This document shows, in pieces, positions 1 to 7,389 of a stretch of 51,205 bases of DNA. The DNA comes from Chitinophagaceae bacterium (GTDB taxonomy: Bacteria; Bacteroidota; Bacteroidia; Chitinophagales; Chitinophagaceae): positions 1 through 51,205 of the forward strand of contig JAICZH010000006.1 in assembly GCA_025933775.1 (NCBI GenBank), in the 5' to 3' direction. How positions within the stretch are numbered: position 1 is the stretch's first letter; each line of letters starts with the position of its first letter. The notes beneath the pieces are model-generated. The model searched no databases. It had not been told where the DNA came from and was given only the letters and a program-made list of their open reading frames with translations. The translations under genes and the position numbers were made by a program.

Positions 1-418
1 CTGAACTGTTGTTATCAGTCCAGCTCCAGGTAACGATGCTGCCTGCTCCTGAAATTACCGTAGGCCCCAGCACATTGGGTAATAATCCCCTGCTCACCAA
101 CGCTTTTGAATAATCCACTGCGAAGTCGGGAAATACACCAGTAATAGCATTGGCAAAGTTATAAGCAAAAGCGCTGTTGATACCCGTTTTCTGGATAGCA
201 AAATCACTAAAGCTTATCGCCAGTAAGCCTGCCATAGGTTGCAAAAAGCGCATAATAAGCGCAAATTTTAATTGCTGCTCCAGTTGCTTTTGGGAAGGGA
301 TAAAACTACGCTTGTTTGCCTTACTGCGCATATAGTCTATTCCTTTCCAGTTACCGCCTACTACAGAGCCAACCTTGCCGGAAAAACCACCTAAAATTCC
401 TTTTTCAAATGTTGCCAT
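1..418 (-). CDS. DUF6266 family protein, 3' end outside window
   Basis: The reading frame is open from an ATG at 418 to the window edge, giving about 139 N-terminal residues. The N-terminus has GILGGFSGKVGSVVGG followed by YMRSKANKR, and further on the segment ALVSRGLLPNVLGP precedes a W-S-W-T-D strand. The same signature layout (G-I-x-GGF-x-G-x-VG, MRS, LVSRGxLP, WxD) recurs in the gene at 6008-6643, so the two are divergent paralogues. This is the pattern of the Bacteroidota DUF6266 family, usually around 210 residues and of unknown function. No signal peptide is visible. The family call is firm by motif and no function can be assigned. Confidence 0.8.
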   Translation of the reverse strand, partial: MATFEKGILGGFSGKVGSVVGGNWKGIDYMRSKANKRSFIPSQKQLEQQLKFALIMRFLQPMAGLLAISFSDFAIQKTGINSAFAYNFANAITGVFPDFAVDYSKALVSRGLLPNVLGPTVISGAGSIVTWSWTDNNSS

Positions 419-751
419 AATAAATGGATTTTAAAAATTTAATAAATAAGAAACCGTATTGTATGCTTTGCCTGCAAATAATGTACACCGGCATACACCA
501 GCAACATAACGGGCTTTATTCTTATGATATTTTCGCTTGGTAAATTTTACCGTAAAATTCAATTCTTTACCAATACTACATACATCTTTTTACCATGCTT
601 TTCCATGCAATACTGCTCAATTCCTTTATTTCCGTTTGGGCAAAACCTTCAAAAAACTATGCATCTTATTTGTTATTACAATAAAAATTATTATTTTAAA
701 GTGATTAATTACCTGCTATTCCAAAACTAATTACCAATTCAACTGATTACA
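419..751. other. AT-rich intergenic region
   Basis: This is the upstream region of the divergent DUF6266 gene and of the HTH gene. An open frame at 524-730 has an unconvincing composition (rich in F, Y and N) with no family resemblance, and I treat it as chance. No clear promoter motif or repeat was recognised. Confidence 0.4.
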
Positions 752-1099
752 ATGAAAAAACAGCAGCAACAAATACAAGACCCTTCTTTCTCTTTGAGCA
801 AAACAGAAAGTGATGAAAAAGATTTTATGTATGTAATTCCTCCAGGAGTAAGATTCAATGATATTTATATGGATGTTGCAGACATACAAAGAGAATTGGG
901 AATAGGACGCCGCACAATTTATAACATGCGTAACGAGGGTAAATTATCTTATACTACTTTAAACGATGGCAAATCTTATTTTTTCAGGCAGGAAATAGCT
1001 GCCATACTTAAAGAAAATACGGTAGTGGGCAAGAATAGCATTTGGAAAAAATTAGGCGTATCCAATGTGATTGCAACCTTTAGTTATTTGGTTTCTTAG
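752..1099 (+). CDS. Small helix-turn-helix (excisionase/MerR-like) DNA-binding protein
   Basis: This 115-residue protein has a polar, Gln-rich N-terminus. Residues about 40-90 form a helix_turn_helix_17-type domain: DVADIQRELGIGRRTIYNMR, then a short wing with KSYFFRQEIAAIL. Such domains occur in excisionases and in small regulators of mobile elements, which fits the neighbouring IS1 transposase and RHS cassette. The last residues (about 107-115) may be encoded by the end of the adjacent IS1-like element, because the presumed inverted repeat of that element lies near 1072-1090. If so, the natural C-terminus has been replaced. The DNA-binding call is reasonably sure; the target is unknown. Confidence 0.65.
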   Translation: MKKQQQQIQDPSFSLSKTESDEKDFMYVIPPGVRFNDIYMDVADIQRELGIGRRTIYNMRNEGKLSYTTLNDGKSYFFRQEIAAILKENTVVGKNSIWKKLGVSNVIATFSYLVS

Positions 1100-1865
1100 C
1101 AATTTCTTTTTTAACTCCAGAAATAAATTTTCAAACAGGCAACTAATACAGCAATGCTTTTAGAATAACATATTGTTCTTCTGCTTAATCTTTTTAAATG
1201 CGTGCGCAAAGTAAGATTCTTTCTTTCAATATGATTGGTATTGTATATTTTCGATTGATGAATTTCACAAGGAATAATATATTTATACAAATGAAGTTTA
1301 TCTGTATAAACTTTTTCAGCGCCCGATAATAATAAAGTATCAATAACTCTTTGTAATGTTTTAATGGTTCTTGCTCCTACCGCAAAGTCTGCAATTTGCT
1401 TTGTATCGCTTCGTAAGGCATATACAATCCAAAGCAATCTTGTTTTGCTTTTATAAAAAGTGCGCATTTCATCTACCTGATATCTTTTACCTATTATCAT
1501 TATTGGTTTATGAATATTTTTAGCAATAATTAAAATACGTTTTAATACAGTGGTAACAGATATTTTTAATAAGCGGCCAATGCTTCTTATACCACAGCCT
1601 TCTTTTATTAAATTTTTTATCCATTTGCTGGTATCAGGTTTACAGGCATTATAAGTATAGCTTTTAATAAAAGTTCTTTTACAGCTCCCACATCTGAAAC
1701 GCTGTTTGCCTGAAAACATACCGTGCTTAATGCAATTTTCATTACAGTACCTGCATGAAACTTTATCACCAACATATCTGGTACATGAAGTAATATTTGA
1801 TTGCATTAGAGTTGGGTTTTAAGGTATAAAATAAAAAAGACAACCTTTAAGTTGTCCAAAATAAT
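1068..1865. mobile_element. IS1-like insertion sequence, ends approximate
   Basis: The element contains the transposase at 1111-1806. Upstream of the transposase start, about 1838-1857 reads on the minus strand as TGGACAACTTAAAGGTTGTC, which resembles the CCAACTTA core of classical IS1 ends. A weaker counterpart, TGCAACCTTTAGTT, lies near 1072-1085 on the plus strand. No clean 8-9 bp target duplication could be recognised, so both boundaries are estimates. The left end would fall inside the last codons of the HTH gene. Confidence 0.4.
1111..1806 (-). CDS. IS1-family transposase (single-frame)
   Basis: This 231-residue protein has an N-terminal CxxC/CxxC zinc ribbon (CRYCNENC ... CGSCKRTF), a helix-turn-helix (GIRSIGRLLKISVTTVL), and a DDE-type core with VDEM, YTDKLHLY and HIERKNLTLRTHLKRLSRRT. 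The last motif followed by SKS is the hallmark of the IS1 InsB protein. InsA- and InsB-like parts are fused in one frame, with no programmed frameshift needed. All three acidic positions are present and the length is normal, so it may be active. It points towards the 3' end of the HTH gene, whose stop lies only 12 bases from this gene's stop. Confidence 0.85.
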   Translation of the reverse strand: MQSNITSCTRYVGDKVSCRYCNENCIKHGMFSGKQRFRCGSCKRTFIKSYTYNACKPDTSKWIKNLIKEGCGIRSIGRLLKISVTTVLKRILIIAKNIHKPIMIIGKRYQVDEMRTFYKSKTRLLWIVYALRSDTKQIADFAVGARTIKTLQRVIDTLLLSGAEKVYTDKLHLYKYIIPCEIHQSKIYNTNHIERKNLTLRTHLKRLSRRTICYSKSIAVLVACLKIYFWS

Positions 1866-1993
1866 TATTGTTTTCTTTTTAAAATTCTTTATTTATTATG
1901 CTTTCAACGTAGAGTTTATCAAAACAACATTTCTGATACATTACCTATAATCAGAGCAAGAATATAACAACATTTGTGTAGGATTACCGAAAT

Positions 1994-2233
1994 CTATTTT
2001 CTATTTCGATTAAAGAATATTTTTATAAGTTTATAGCTTAAAAAAAATATTAATATGCTGAATAAAATGTCGCATGTTCTAATAAATGCAAATTCCCCTT
2101 TGCCTCCAGGAGATATTAATTCATGAATAGAATAAAAAATTAAATTAAATCCATTATTTGGTTTAATAACATAGAAGAGAAATAAAACTGAGATCAGTAA
2201 TGCAATGCCTATAACAATAAATCTTTTATTCAT
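1994..2233 (-). CDS. Small two-TM membrane protein, candidate immunity protein for the RHS tip
   Basis: This 79-residue protein has two hydrophobic segments: residues about 4-23 (IVIGIALLISVLFLFYVI) and about 53-70 (TCDILFSILIFFLSYKLI). A short loop containing SPGGKGEF lies between them and the tail is basic. It starts 12 bases after the stop of the RHS gene on the same strand, which is the usual place of an immunity gene in polymorphic toxin cassettes. A two-helix inner-membrane protein would be a sensible partner for a membrane-attacking lipase-type toxin. I recognise no family. The immunity role rests on position, size and topology only. Confidence 0.55.
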   Translation of the reverse strand: MNKRFIVIGIALLISVLFLFYVIKPNNGFNLIFYSIHELISPGGKGEFAFIRTCDILFSILIFFLSYKLIKIFFNRNRK

Positions 2234-2245
2234 AAAGTTTTTTAA

Positions 2246-4939
2246 TTATTCAGGAATTATTTGCCCATTGACAACTTTGTATTTGCCAGAAGGTAGCTTT
2301 GAAATTTGATTTTCAAAATCGTAAATAGAATGCCCTTGATTAGGATCATTAGATGTATTAATTTGATCTGCATTTTCCATGGAACTATTTCCTGCAACCG
2401 CATCATTGCTATGTGAAAATTGTAAGGTACTGCCCATACTTTTGTCTTTTATAGCTTTTTGATCCTTTGGTTCAAGCGGTGCAAAGTCAGCCTCAAAATC
2501 AATTTTCACGCCTTCTATTTTATGTTTTTTCGCATAAACTAATATAGCCTTGATGTAACCCTTTGCATATGCTCCTCCCATACTATGTGTAATCACTTTA
2601 ATTGATTCAACTATATTGCCATTTTTGTCTCTAGCCAAACTTGCAATAATATTTTTTGCATCTGCATTTCCTTGAATATTTCCAATTCTGTATCTATTGT
2701 TGGCATCAAAACTAAAACCAGCGTCAAAAAGACTTTTCCATCCTCCAATTGATCCGTCTTTGTAAATTGAATGATGGTCATTTAATTGACTCATCACTTC
2801 TTCATCAAAGTTGACTTGTTTTACATATGTTGTAATAAATTCATCATTACTTAAAGGAACACCAAAACTACTAACACCGTTAGATTGAGAGCTAACAATT
2901 TGATTCCTTGTAAAAGTATGTCGCCAATAACTTGAATTTCCAAGTTGACTGTTATCAAAAGTAAATCCATTAATAAATATTACAAGATCACCATCTGGAT
3001 CAACTGCCTGTGTTGGCTGGTTTAAAGCATAGACATAAGGGGATGTGCCAAAGTAAAAATCTGCACTGTTATCTTGTTTCATCCATCGCCCAATCTGTGC
3101 ATCGTACATTCTTGCACCATAATCGTACCATTCGAGACCACTTAAATCAGCAAACTCGTTTTTTTGCTGCTCTTTATTATTATACAAGAATTTGTTATGC
3201 AGATTTGTTGCTACTTGTTTACTGATATTTGTTTGTAATAAACCAAACGGATAAAACGATTGAGATTCAAGTAAAGGATTGGCCAAATTATTATCATCAC
3301 TTATTGTCATTCTAATATTACCTAAATGATCTTTTAAAAAATAATCAAAGATGTAACCGCTGCTCGAACTATTCACCCTTATTCTTCCTTCTTCATGTGC
3401 AATAAATTGCAATACATTATTTATATACATAGTTCCTGCGCCATACAATGTTGTTGTAGTGGTGCTTCCTTCTACGGTTTGCTTTTGTAACTTATCTCCT
3501 GCTGCATCATAAGTGTAGGTTATGGTTCCCTTACCGGTAACAGTTACTGTTTGTGGTAAGTTTAAATAATTATAAGTTATGTTATTTATATGCTTATTAT
3601 TGTCACTTGTTAAATTCCCATTATTATCATAAATATAAACTGCTCCCGAACTTGAACCTGATGCATAATGATAATCCCCCAAATAACCCGCTGTACCAGA
3701 AGCTGGTGTGTTGCCATTAGCTGCATCACTTACGCTTTGCAGTTTATTAGTTCCTGTAATGGGAGTGTATGTTAATTGGTCAATTGCAACGGACGTAGTG
3801 GCTGTGGCGGCGGCTAATCCATACTGGGTCATGCCTGTGATATTGCCATTAGCATCATACCCTAATCCATTAACTGTATAGTTAATGCCAGCAGTTTGAT
3901 TAAAGCTTGTTCCGGTATATTGTGTAAAGTTTGCAGTCAACAACCGGTTTACATTATCATAGCTATAATCATATTTTCTGATTTGCCCGTCGTGCACACT
4001 TTTCCATATCATACCGGTAATGTTGCCGTTATATTGTATCGAACCCGTCCAGGATGAGCTGCCGACCGTAGGAGCTTTATCATATCCGAGTTCAAAACCA
4101 AAGTAATTACCGGCACTATAGCTTGGTGGTGTGGTAAATGTTTCACCGCTATTGGTGCCGCTGCTGGCAGTAGATAAATCCCTTACAAAAGCCCTGTTTA
4201 CTCCCAACAACCAGCCCCTGATATTATAATCGTAATTCAAAGTTTCTAAGGGCGTAGAAGTATAACTGGTTCCACTTTTAGTATTACCAAGATTTTTTAT
4301 TTCCAGCTCACCCAACTTGTCATACTGCATTTGGGAAATATTATTTTCCGCAGTAAGTGCATTGCTGCTTACGAGAGTATTCTGTATTTGCTTCGTGGTT
4401 TTAACCGGTCGGTTTAAATTATCATAATAGGTTCTGCTTACAGTAATAGTTGTCTGCGCATTGGTTCCCGCCTTTTGTTCTTTATGAACCGTTGCCAGTT
4501 GCTGCCCCGCCCAGTTGTATTGTGTAGTGGTAATATCAATGCCGCCACTATAGTTTTGCGATTGTACCTGTATCACTCTTCCTTTTTCATCATAAATATT
4601 TACTGAAGTCAGGTAAGTACCTCCGCTTGTGCCCAATACTTCAGCCTGTGCCCATGTTACCATCCCCTTCGGAAGATAGGTACTCGCCTGCATTGGCATT
4701 ACAGGGTATGGTAGTGCGCTTAAATTAGTGGATAAAAAATTTGAATTCCATGTAGTTTGAAAAGTAGCAGTTAAGCCAGAAGGACTATTCGTAGGCAGAT
4801 TGCTATAATCATCGTAATGTGTTTGCGTAAGCAATTCAAAACCGGTTGAAGTGTTAGGATAAGTTACACTGTTATATGCATTAGTTACTTCAGTAGCTAA
4901 GCCATTGGCATCATTAAGCAGTTTTCGATTCCAGTTCCA
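2246..4939 (-). CDS. RHS-repeat protein fragment with lipase-like C-terminal toxin tip; N-terminus missing
   Basis: The frame is open from 4939 to the stop at 2246. The first usable start is a TTG at 4834, giving 862 residues. Many YD/RHS repeats (such as YDYSYDNVNRL, YTYDAAGDKL) lead into the RHS-associated core, with WYDYGARMYDAQIGRW and SPYVYALNQP ending in AVDPDGD near residue 611. The roughly 250-residue variable tip carries VITHSMGGAYAKG near residue 750, an alpha/beta-hydrolase nucleophile elbow. Possible acid and His residues lie in DFAPLEP and GHSIYDF. It therefore looks like a phospholipase or esterase toxin. The N-terminal region typical of Bacteroidota RHS proteins is absent: an in-frame TGA at 4940-4942 lies inside the Sel1 gene. 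There is no signal peptide and no clear ribosome binding site. It is probably an orphan cassette rather than a secreted full-length protein. Confidence 0.8.
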   Translation of the reverse strand, partial: WNWNRKLLNDANGLATEVTNAYNSVTYPNTSTGFELLTQTHYDDYSNLPTNSPSGLTATFQTTWNSNFLSTNLSALPYPVMPMQASTYLPKGMVTWAQAEVLGTSGGTYLTSVNIYDEKGRVIQVQSQNYSGGIDITTTQYNWAGQQLATVHKEQKAGTNAQTTITVSRTYYDNLNRPVKTTKQIQNTLVSSNALTAENNISQMQYDKLGELEIKNLGNTKSGTSYTSTPLETLNYDYNIRGWLLGVNRAFVRDLSTASSGTNSGETFTTPPSYSAGNYFGFELGYDKAPTVGSSSWTGSIQYNGNITGMIWKSVHDGQIRKYDYSYDNVNRLLTANFTQYTGTSFNQTAGINYTVNGLGYDANGNITGMTQYGLAAATATTSVAIDQLTYTPITGTNKLQSVSDAANGNTPASGTAGYLGDYHYASGSSSGAVYIYDNNGNLTSDNNKHINNITYNYLNLPQTVTVTGKGTITYTYDAAGDKLQKQTVEGSTTTTTLYGAGTMYINNVLQFIAHEEGRIRVNSSSSGYIFDYFLKDHLGNIRMTISDDNNLANPLLESQSFYPFGLLQTNISKQVATNLHNKFLYNNKEQQKNEFADLSGLEWYDYGARMYDAQIGRWMKQDNSADFYFGTSPYVYALNQPTQAVDPDGDLVIFINGFTFDNSQLGNSSYWRHTFTRNQIVSSQSNGVSSFGVPLSNDEFITTYVKQVNFDEEVMSQLNDHHSIYKDGSIGGWKSLFDAGFSFDANNRYRIGNIQGNADAKNIIASLARDKNGNIVESIKVITHSMGGAYAKGYIKAILVYAKKHKIEGVKIDFEADFAPLEPKDQKAIKDKSMGSTLQFSHSNDAVAGNSSMENADQINTSNDPNQGHSIYDFENQISKLPSGKYKVVNGQIIPE

Positions 4940-5369
4940 TCATGGCTTGGCGATATCCAAGGCCTGCAGATCTTGAGAGATAGTATTTAGCACTGTCCTC
5001 GTTTTTGGGCCTTCCATATCCATTGCGCCAACATAATCCGTAAAAATAAAGACTGTTATCTTTCTGAATTTTTACTCCCTTGTAAAAAAAATCAGCCGCT
5101 GAATCATAATTTTGTTTACACCCCAGTCCTTTAAAATACATGTATCCAATTGCATATATACTTTGTTTATCTCCCAACGCTGCTGCTTTTTTAAAGTAAT
5201 AAAATGCCGAGTCATAATTTATTGACAACTTCTTTCCATCTTTAAATTGAACAGCTAATTGATAATATGTTTTTATATTAGCATTGATTGCAGAATCTTG
5301 TAAATTTTGGGAATGCAAAGGAATATAGAAGTATAAAAGAATAAACAAATTGAATAAAATTTTTATCAT
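4914..5369 (-). CDS. Secreted Sel1-repeat protein
   Basis: This 151-residue protein has an N-terminal signal peptide (MIKILFNLFILLYFYIPLHS, cleavage near SQN). It then has about three Sel1-like TPR units: YDSAFYYFKKAAALGDKQSI with YMYFKGLG, YDSAADFFYKGVKI, and DSAKYYLSRSAGLGYRQAM. Sel1 proteins are short exported scaffolds, and in RHS or T6SS loci they often appear as immunity or accessory proteins. Its last codons overlap the start of the open RHS frame in another phase, which suggests that a recombination joined the RHS fragment to this gene's 3' end. It may be the immunity or accessory gene of an earlier, lost toxin. Confidence 0.7.
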   Translation of the reverse strand: MIKILFNLFILLYFYIPLHSQNLQDSAINANIKTYYQLAVQFKDGKKLSINYDSAFYYFKKAAALGDKQSIYAIGYMYFKGLGCKQNYDSAADFFYKGVKIQKDNSLYFYGLCWRNGYGRPKNEDSAKYYLSRSAGLGYRQAMMELESKTA

Positions 5370-5382
5370 ACAACTAAGCTTT

Positions 5383-5505
5383 TTATTTTATCAATAATTT
5401 TATTTGTACTTTTTGAATTATTAACGTCGACTCTTCAACCTGGCAGTAAGAATGAAAGGATAAAGCAATACAAAAAATAAAAAGAGGTATTCTTATTAAT
5501 TTCAT
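5383..5505 (-). pseudogene. 40-residue signal-peptide stub, likely remnant of a secreted protein gene
   Basis: This short frame, 13 bases upstream of the Sel1 gene and on the same strand, begins MKLIRIPLFIFCIALSFHSY followed by CQVEES. That is a textbook Bacteroidota signal peptide. The frame then runs into about 20 unremarkable residues and a stop. It could be a tiny secreted peptide. I think it more likely that it is the preserved 5' end of a longer secreted gene, perhaps the lost N-terminus of an RHS protein, removed by the same deletion that truncated the RHS gene. Confidence 0.4.
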
Positions 5506-6007
5506 AAACAGCTTTTTAGAAAGCTTTATAAATATTTAGCTAACATAAAAAGAGTATTTGATATTTGCAATGGAGAACTGTTTTTATTTTTACCGAAAAA
5601 ATTTAATTCAGAAACATTTTTTTAGAATTTATTATTATGTAAATAAATAGCAGTAAGAATTTCAACACAAAAATTATTTTTAAAAACTTATCAAAATTTA
5701 TTTTTCCCTTTTTAAAATCGAGTAAAAGTCCTATGCATCAGCACCGTAAAAACCACATGTAGTCTTAATTACATTCAATATTTCTTTCTATAAATCAATA
5801 TCTAAAATATTCATAACCACAAAAAATACAATTTCATTTATTTCATTCCTACTTTCATCTCTCTATCTGCGATATATATCCGCTATATATTCGATACCTA
5901 TTCGATCCAATGAATCGAATAATTTACATAATAAAAAAGTTTTTTGGTCGTTTATTTTTATTATCAACCATGCTTTAAAAAATAAGAAGCTATTTATAAA
6001 AATCTTT
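5506..6007. other. Very AT-rich intergenic region upstream of DUF6266 gene
   Basis: About 500 bases without a credible gene; the minus-strand frame at 5863-6060 is composition noise. The part nearest the DUF6266 gene holds an interrupted palindrome at 5900-5920 and related ATTCGAT copies. The rest is poly-A/T sequence in which no specific signal was recognised. Confidence 0.4.
5900..5920. promoter_or_regulatory. Interrupted palindrome ATTCGAT-N7-ATCGAAT
   Basis: Perfect 7-base arms at 5900-5906 and 5914-5920 are separated by CCAATGA. A further TATTCGATAC lies just upstream at about 5888-5897. The site is about 90 bases before the DUF6266 start at 6008 and could be an operator; no regulator is identified. 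Confidence 0.3.
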
Positions 6008-6643
6008 ATGGCAAAAATTATAAATGGAATTAATGGAGGTTTTACAGGCACCGTAGGCACTGTAACCGGCTATACCAGAAATGGTGTGAGCCTTATGCGC
6101 AGCAGGCACAGGCGCAAAGACAATATTAAAAGTGAGGCAAGAATATTGCAACAGCAAAAAATAAAATTGTGCAATGAATTTACAAAACCATTTTCAGGCT
6201 CAGGGTTTTTTAATAAAAGCTTTGCGGCAAATGGCGCCACAAGTACCGGATACAACCGCGCTACCAGCGCTATAATGAACCAGGCAATTATTCAAAATCC
6301 TGTATTGAAATTGTCTTACCCATTAGTACTTGTTTCAAGAGGTATGTTGCCGCCGGCCTTGCAGGCATCAGCATTGGTAAATGGCGGCGGAAATATTGTA
6401 TTTAACTGGGCGGATAATACCGGCACAGGCACTGCTAAAGAAAATGATAAAGTACTGATGGCAACCTATTTTCCCGAAAACAAAGAAGCTGTTTACCAAA
6501 TAAGCGATGCAATAAGAAAGGATGGCAAAGCGATACTTGAAATGAACCAAATGAAAGGTATTGCCGAAACATGGATGGGCTTCATCAGCGCAGATGAAAC
6601 GAATGCGAGCGATAGTGTGTACACGGGAAGTATTATTTTGTAA
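6008..6643 (+). CDS. DUF6266 family protein
   Basis: This is a complete 211-residue member. The N-terminus is GINGGFTGTVGTVTGYTRNG followed by LMRSRHRRKDN. The middle has LVSRGMLPPAL and VFNWADNTGTG, and the C-terminal part contains AETWMGFISADE. It shares the signature order of the partial gene at 1-418, on the opposite strand. There is no signal peptide or membrane segment. The function of this Bacteroidota family is unknown. The two copies enclose the mobile and RHS-containing island, so they may be island-associated cargo. Confidence 0.85.
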   Translation: MAKIINGINGGFTGTVGTVTGYTRNGVSLMRSRHRRKDNIKSEARILQQQKIKLCNEFTKPFSGSGFFNKSFAANGATSTGYNRATSAIMNQAIIQNPVLKLSYPLVLVSRGMLPPALQASALVNGGGNIVFNWADNTGTGTAKENDKVLMATYFPENKEAVYQISDAIRKDGKAILEMNQMKGIAETWMGFISADETNASDSVYTGSIIL

Positions 6644-6837
6644 ACTGAAAATTATTTTTAAAAATTTTAGAGCATAGTTAGTTATTATCATTGCGTCCAC
6701 ATTGCAAACGAGAACGAGTTGGGGTGCTTTCGGTTAAATTATGAATAACGGCTGCGTTTTCTTTGCCCTCTTTATGATACATTTTCAAAAATACTTAATC
6801 CAATATTTTTATTTTTAAATTGAATTTTATCACAAAA

Positions 6838-7230
6838 TCAATCGCTGCTTTTTTCAAAATTTTTTAATTTAAGTGTTGTTGTATCCGGCGGTATCACATT
6901 TCCTTTCAAAACTTTTTCAATATCATCAATGTATTGTTGTTTTTTTATAAGATTAAGCTCTATTGAATCGGCTTTCATTTTCAGCACTTCATATTGTTTT
7001 GATTTTTGCGCTTCGCCATAACCCGGTATGTATAATTTAAGCGGTGTAAATGCAATGAGCGCAACAGTAAGCCCCACCAATATTACAAACAAAGTGCTGA
7101 GGACAATATATACACTTAGCCGGTTGAGCTTGAAAGTTACCACTTCGTCGTACGTATCTTCATTCATTACTACAAGCCGGTAACGGCTTCGCAATCTTTT
7201 TAAAGAGGTATTATTGCCCTGCAACGGCAT
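6838..7230 (-). CDS. Single-pass membrane protein resembling the N-terminal anchor of M23 peptidases
   Basis: This 130-residue protein begins with a basic segment (LKRLRSRYRLVVMNEDTYDE), then TFKLNRLSVYIVLSTLFVIL with one transmembrane helix at about residues 38-62, then FTPLKLYIPGYGEA and a coiled-coil-like stretch. This layout is the membrane anchor of Bacteroidota M23-family metallopeptidases. Here the protein stops before any HxxxD or HxH peptidase motif, and the next 190 bases contain no continuation. It is either a naturally short homologue or a truncated gene. It is divergent from the PorW-like gene. Confidence 0.6.
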   Translation of the reverse strand: MPLQGNNTSLKRLRSRYRLVVMNEDTYDEVVTFKLNRLSVYIVLSTLFVILVGLTVALIAFTPLKLYIPGYGEAQKSKQYEVLKMKADSIELNLIKKQQYIDDIEKVLKGNVIPPDTTTLKLKNFEKSSD

Positions 7231-7310
7231 ATTATTTTTTTAGGTTGTTAAAAATAATAAGGAGTATTCAATAAATAGAATAATAGATCAAAATAACCGT
7301 ATTTTTAAAA

Positions 7311-7318
7311 TATTTTTG
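7311..7318 (+). promoter_or_regulatory. -7 element (TATTTTTG) before the porW-like gene
   Basis: TATTTTTG fits the Bacteroidota TAnnTTTG -7 consensus and would place transcription start about 65 bases before the gene start. No convincing -33 TTTG was found at the right distance. Confidence 0.4.
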
Positions 7319-7389
7319 CAAAATAGAAGTTTCATATACAAACCAATTACGTTTTCATTGAGCTTTTGTAAAAAAATTTAAATATTCAA

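Noticed and set aside
524-730. 68-residue open frame on the plus strand
   Set aside because: Phe/Tyr/Asn-rich, no domain pattern, in AT-rich spacer; likely chance.
5863-6060. 65-residue minus-strand frame overlapping the DUF6266 start
   Set aside because: Overlaps the start of a clear gene and has noise-like composition.
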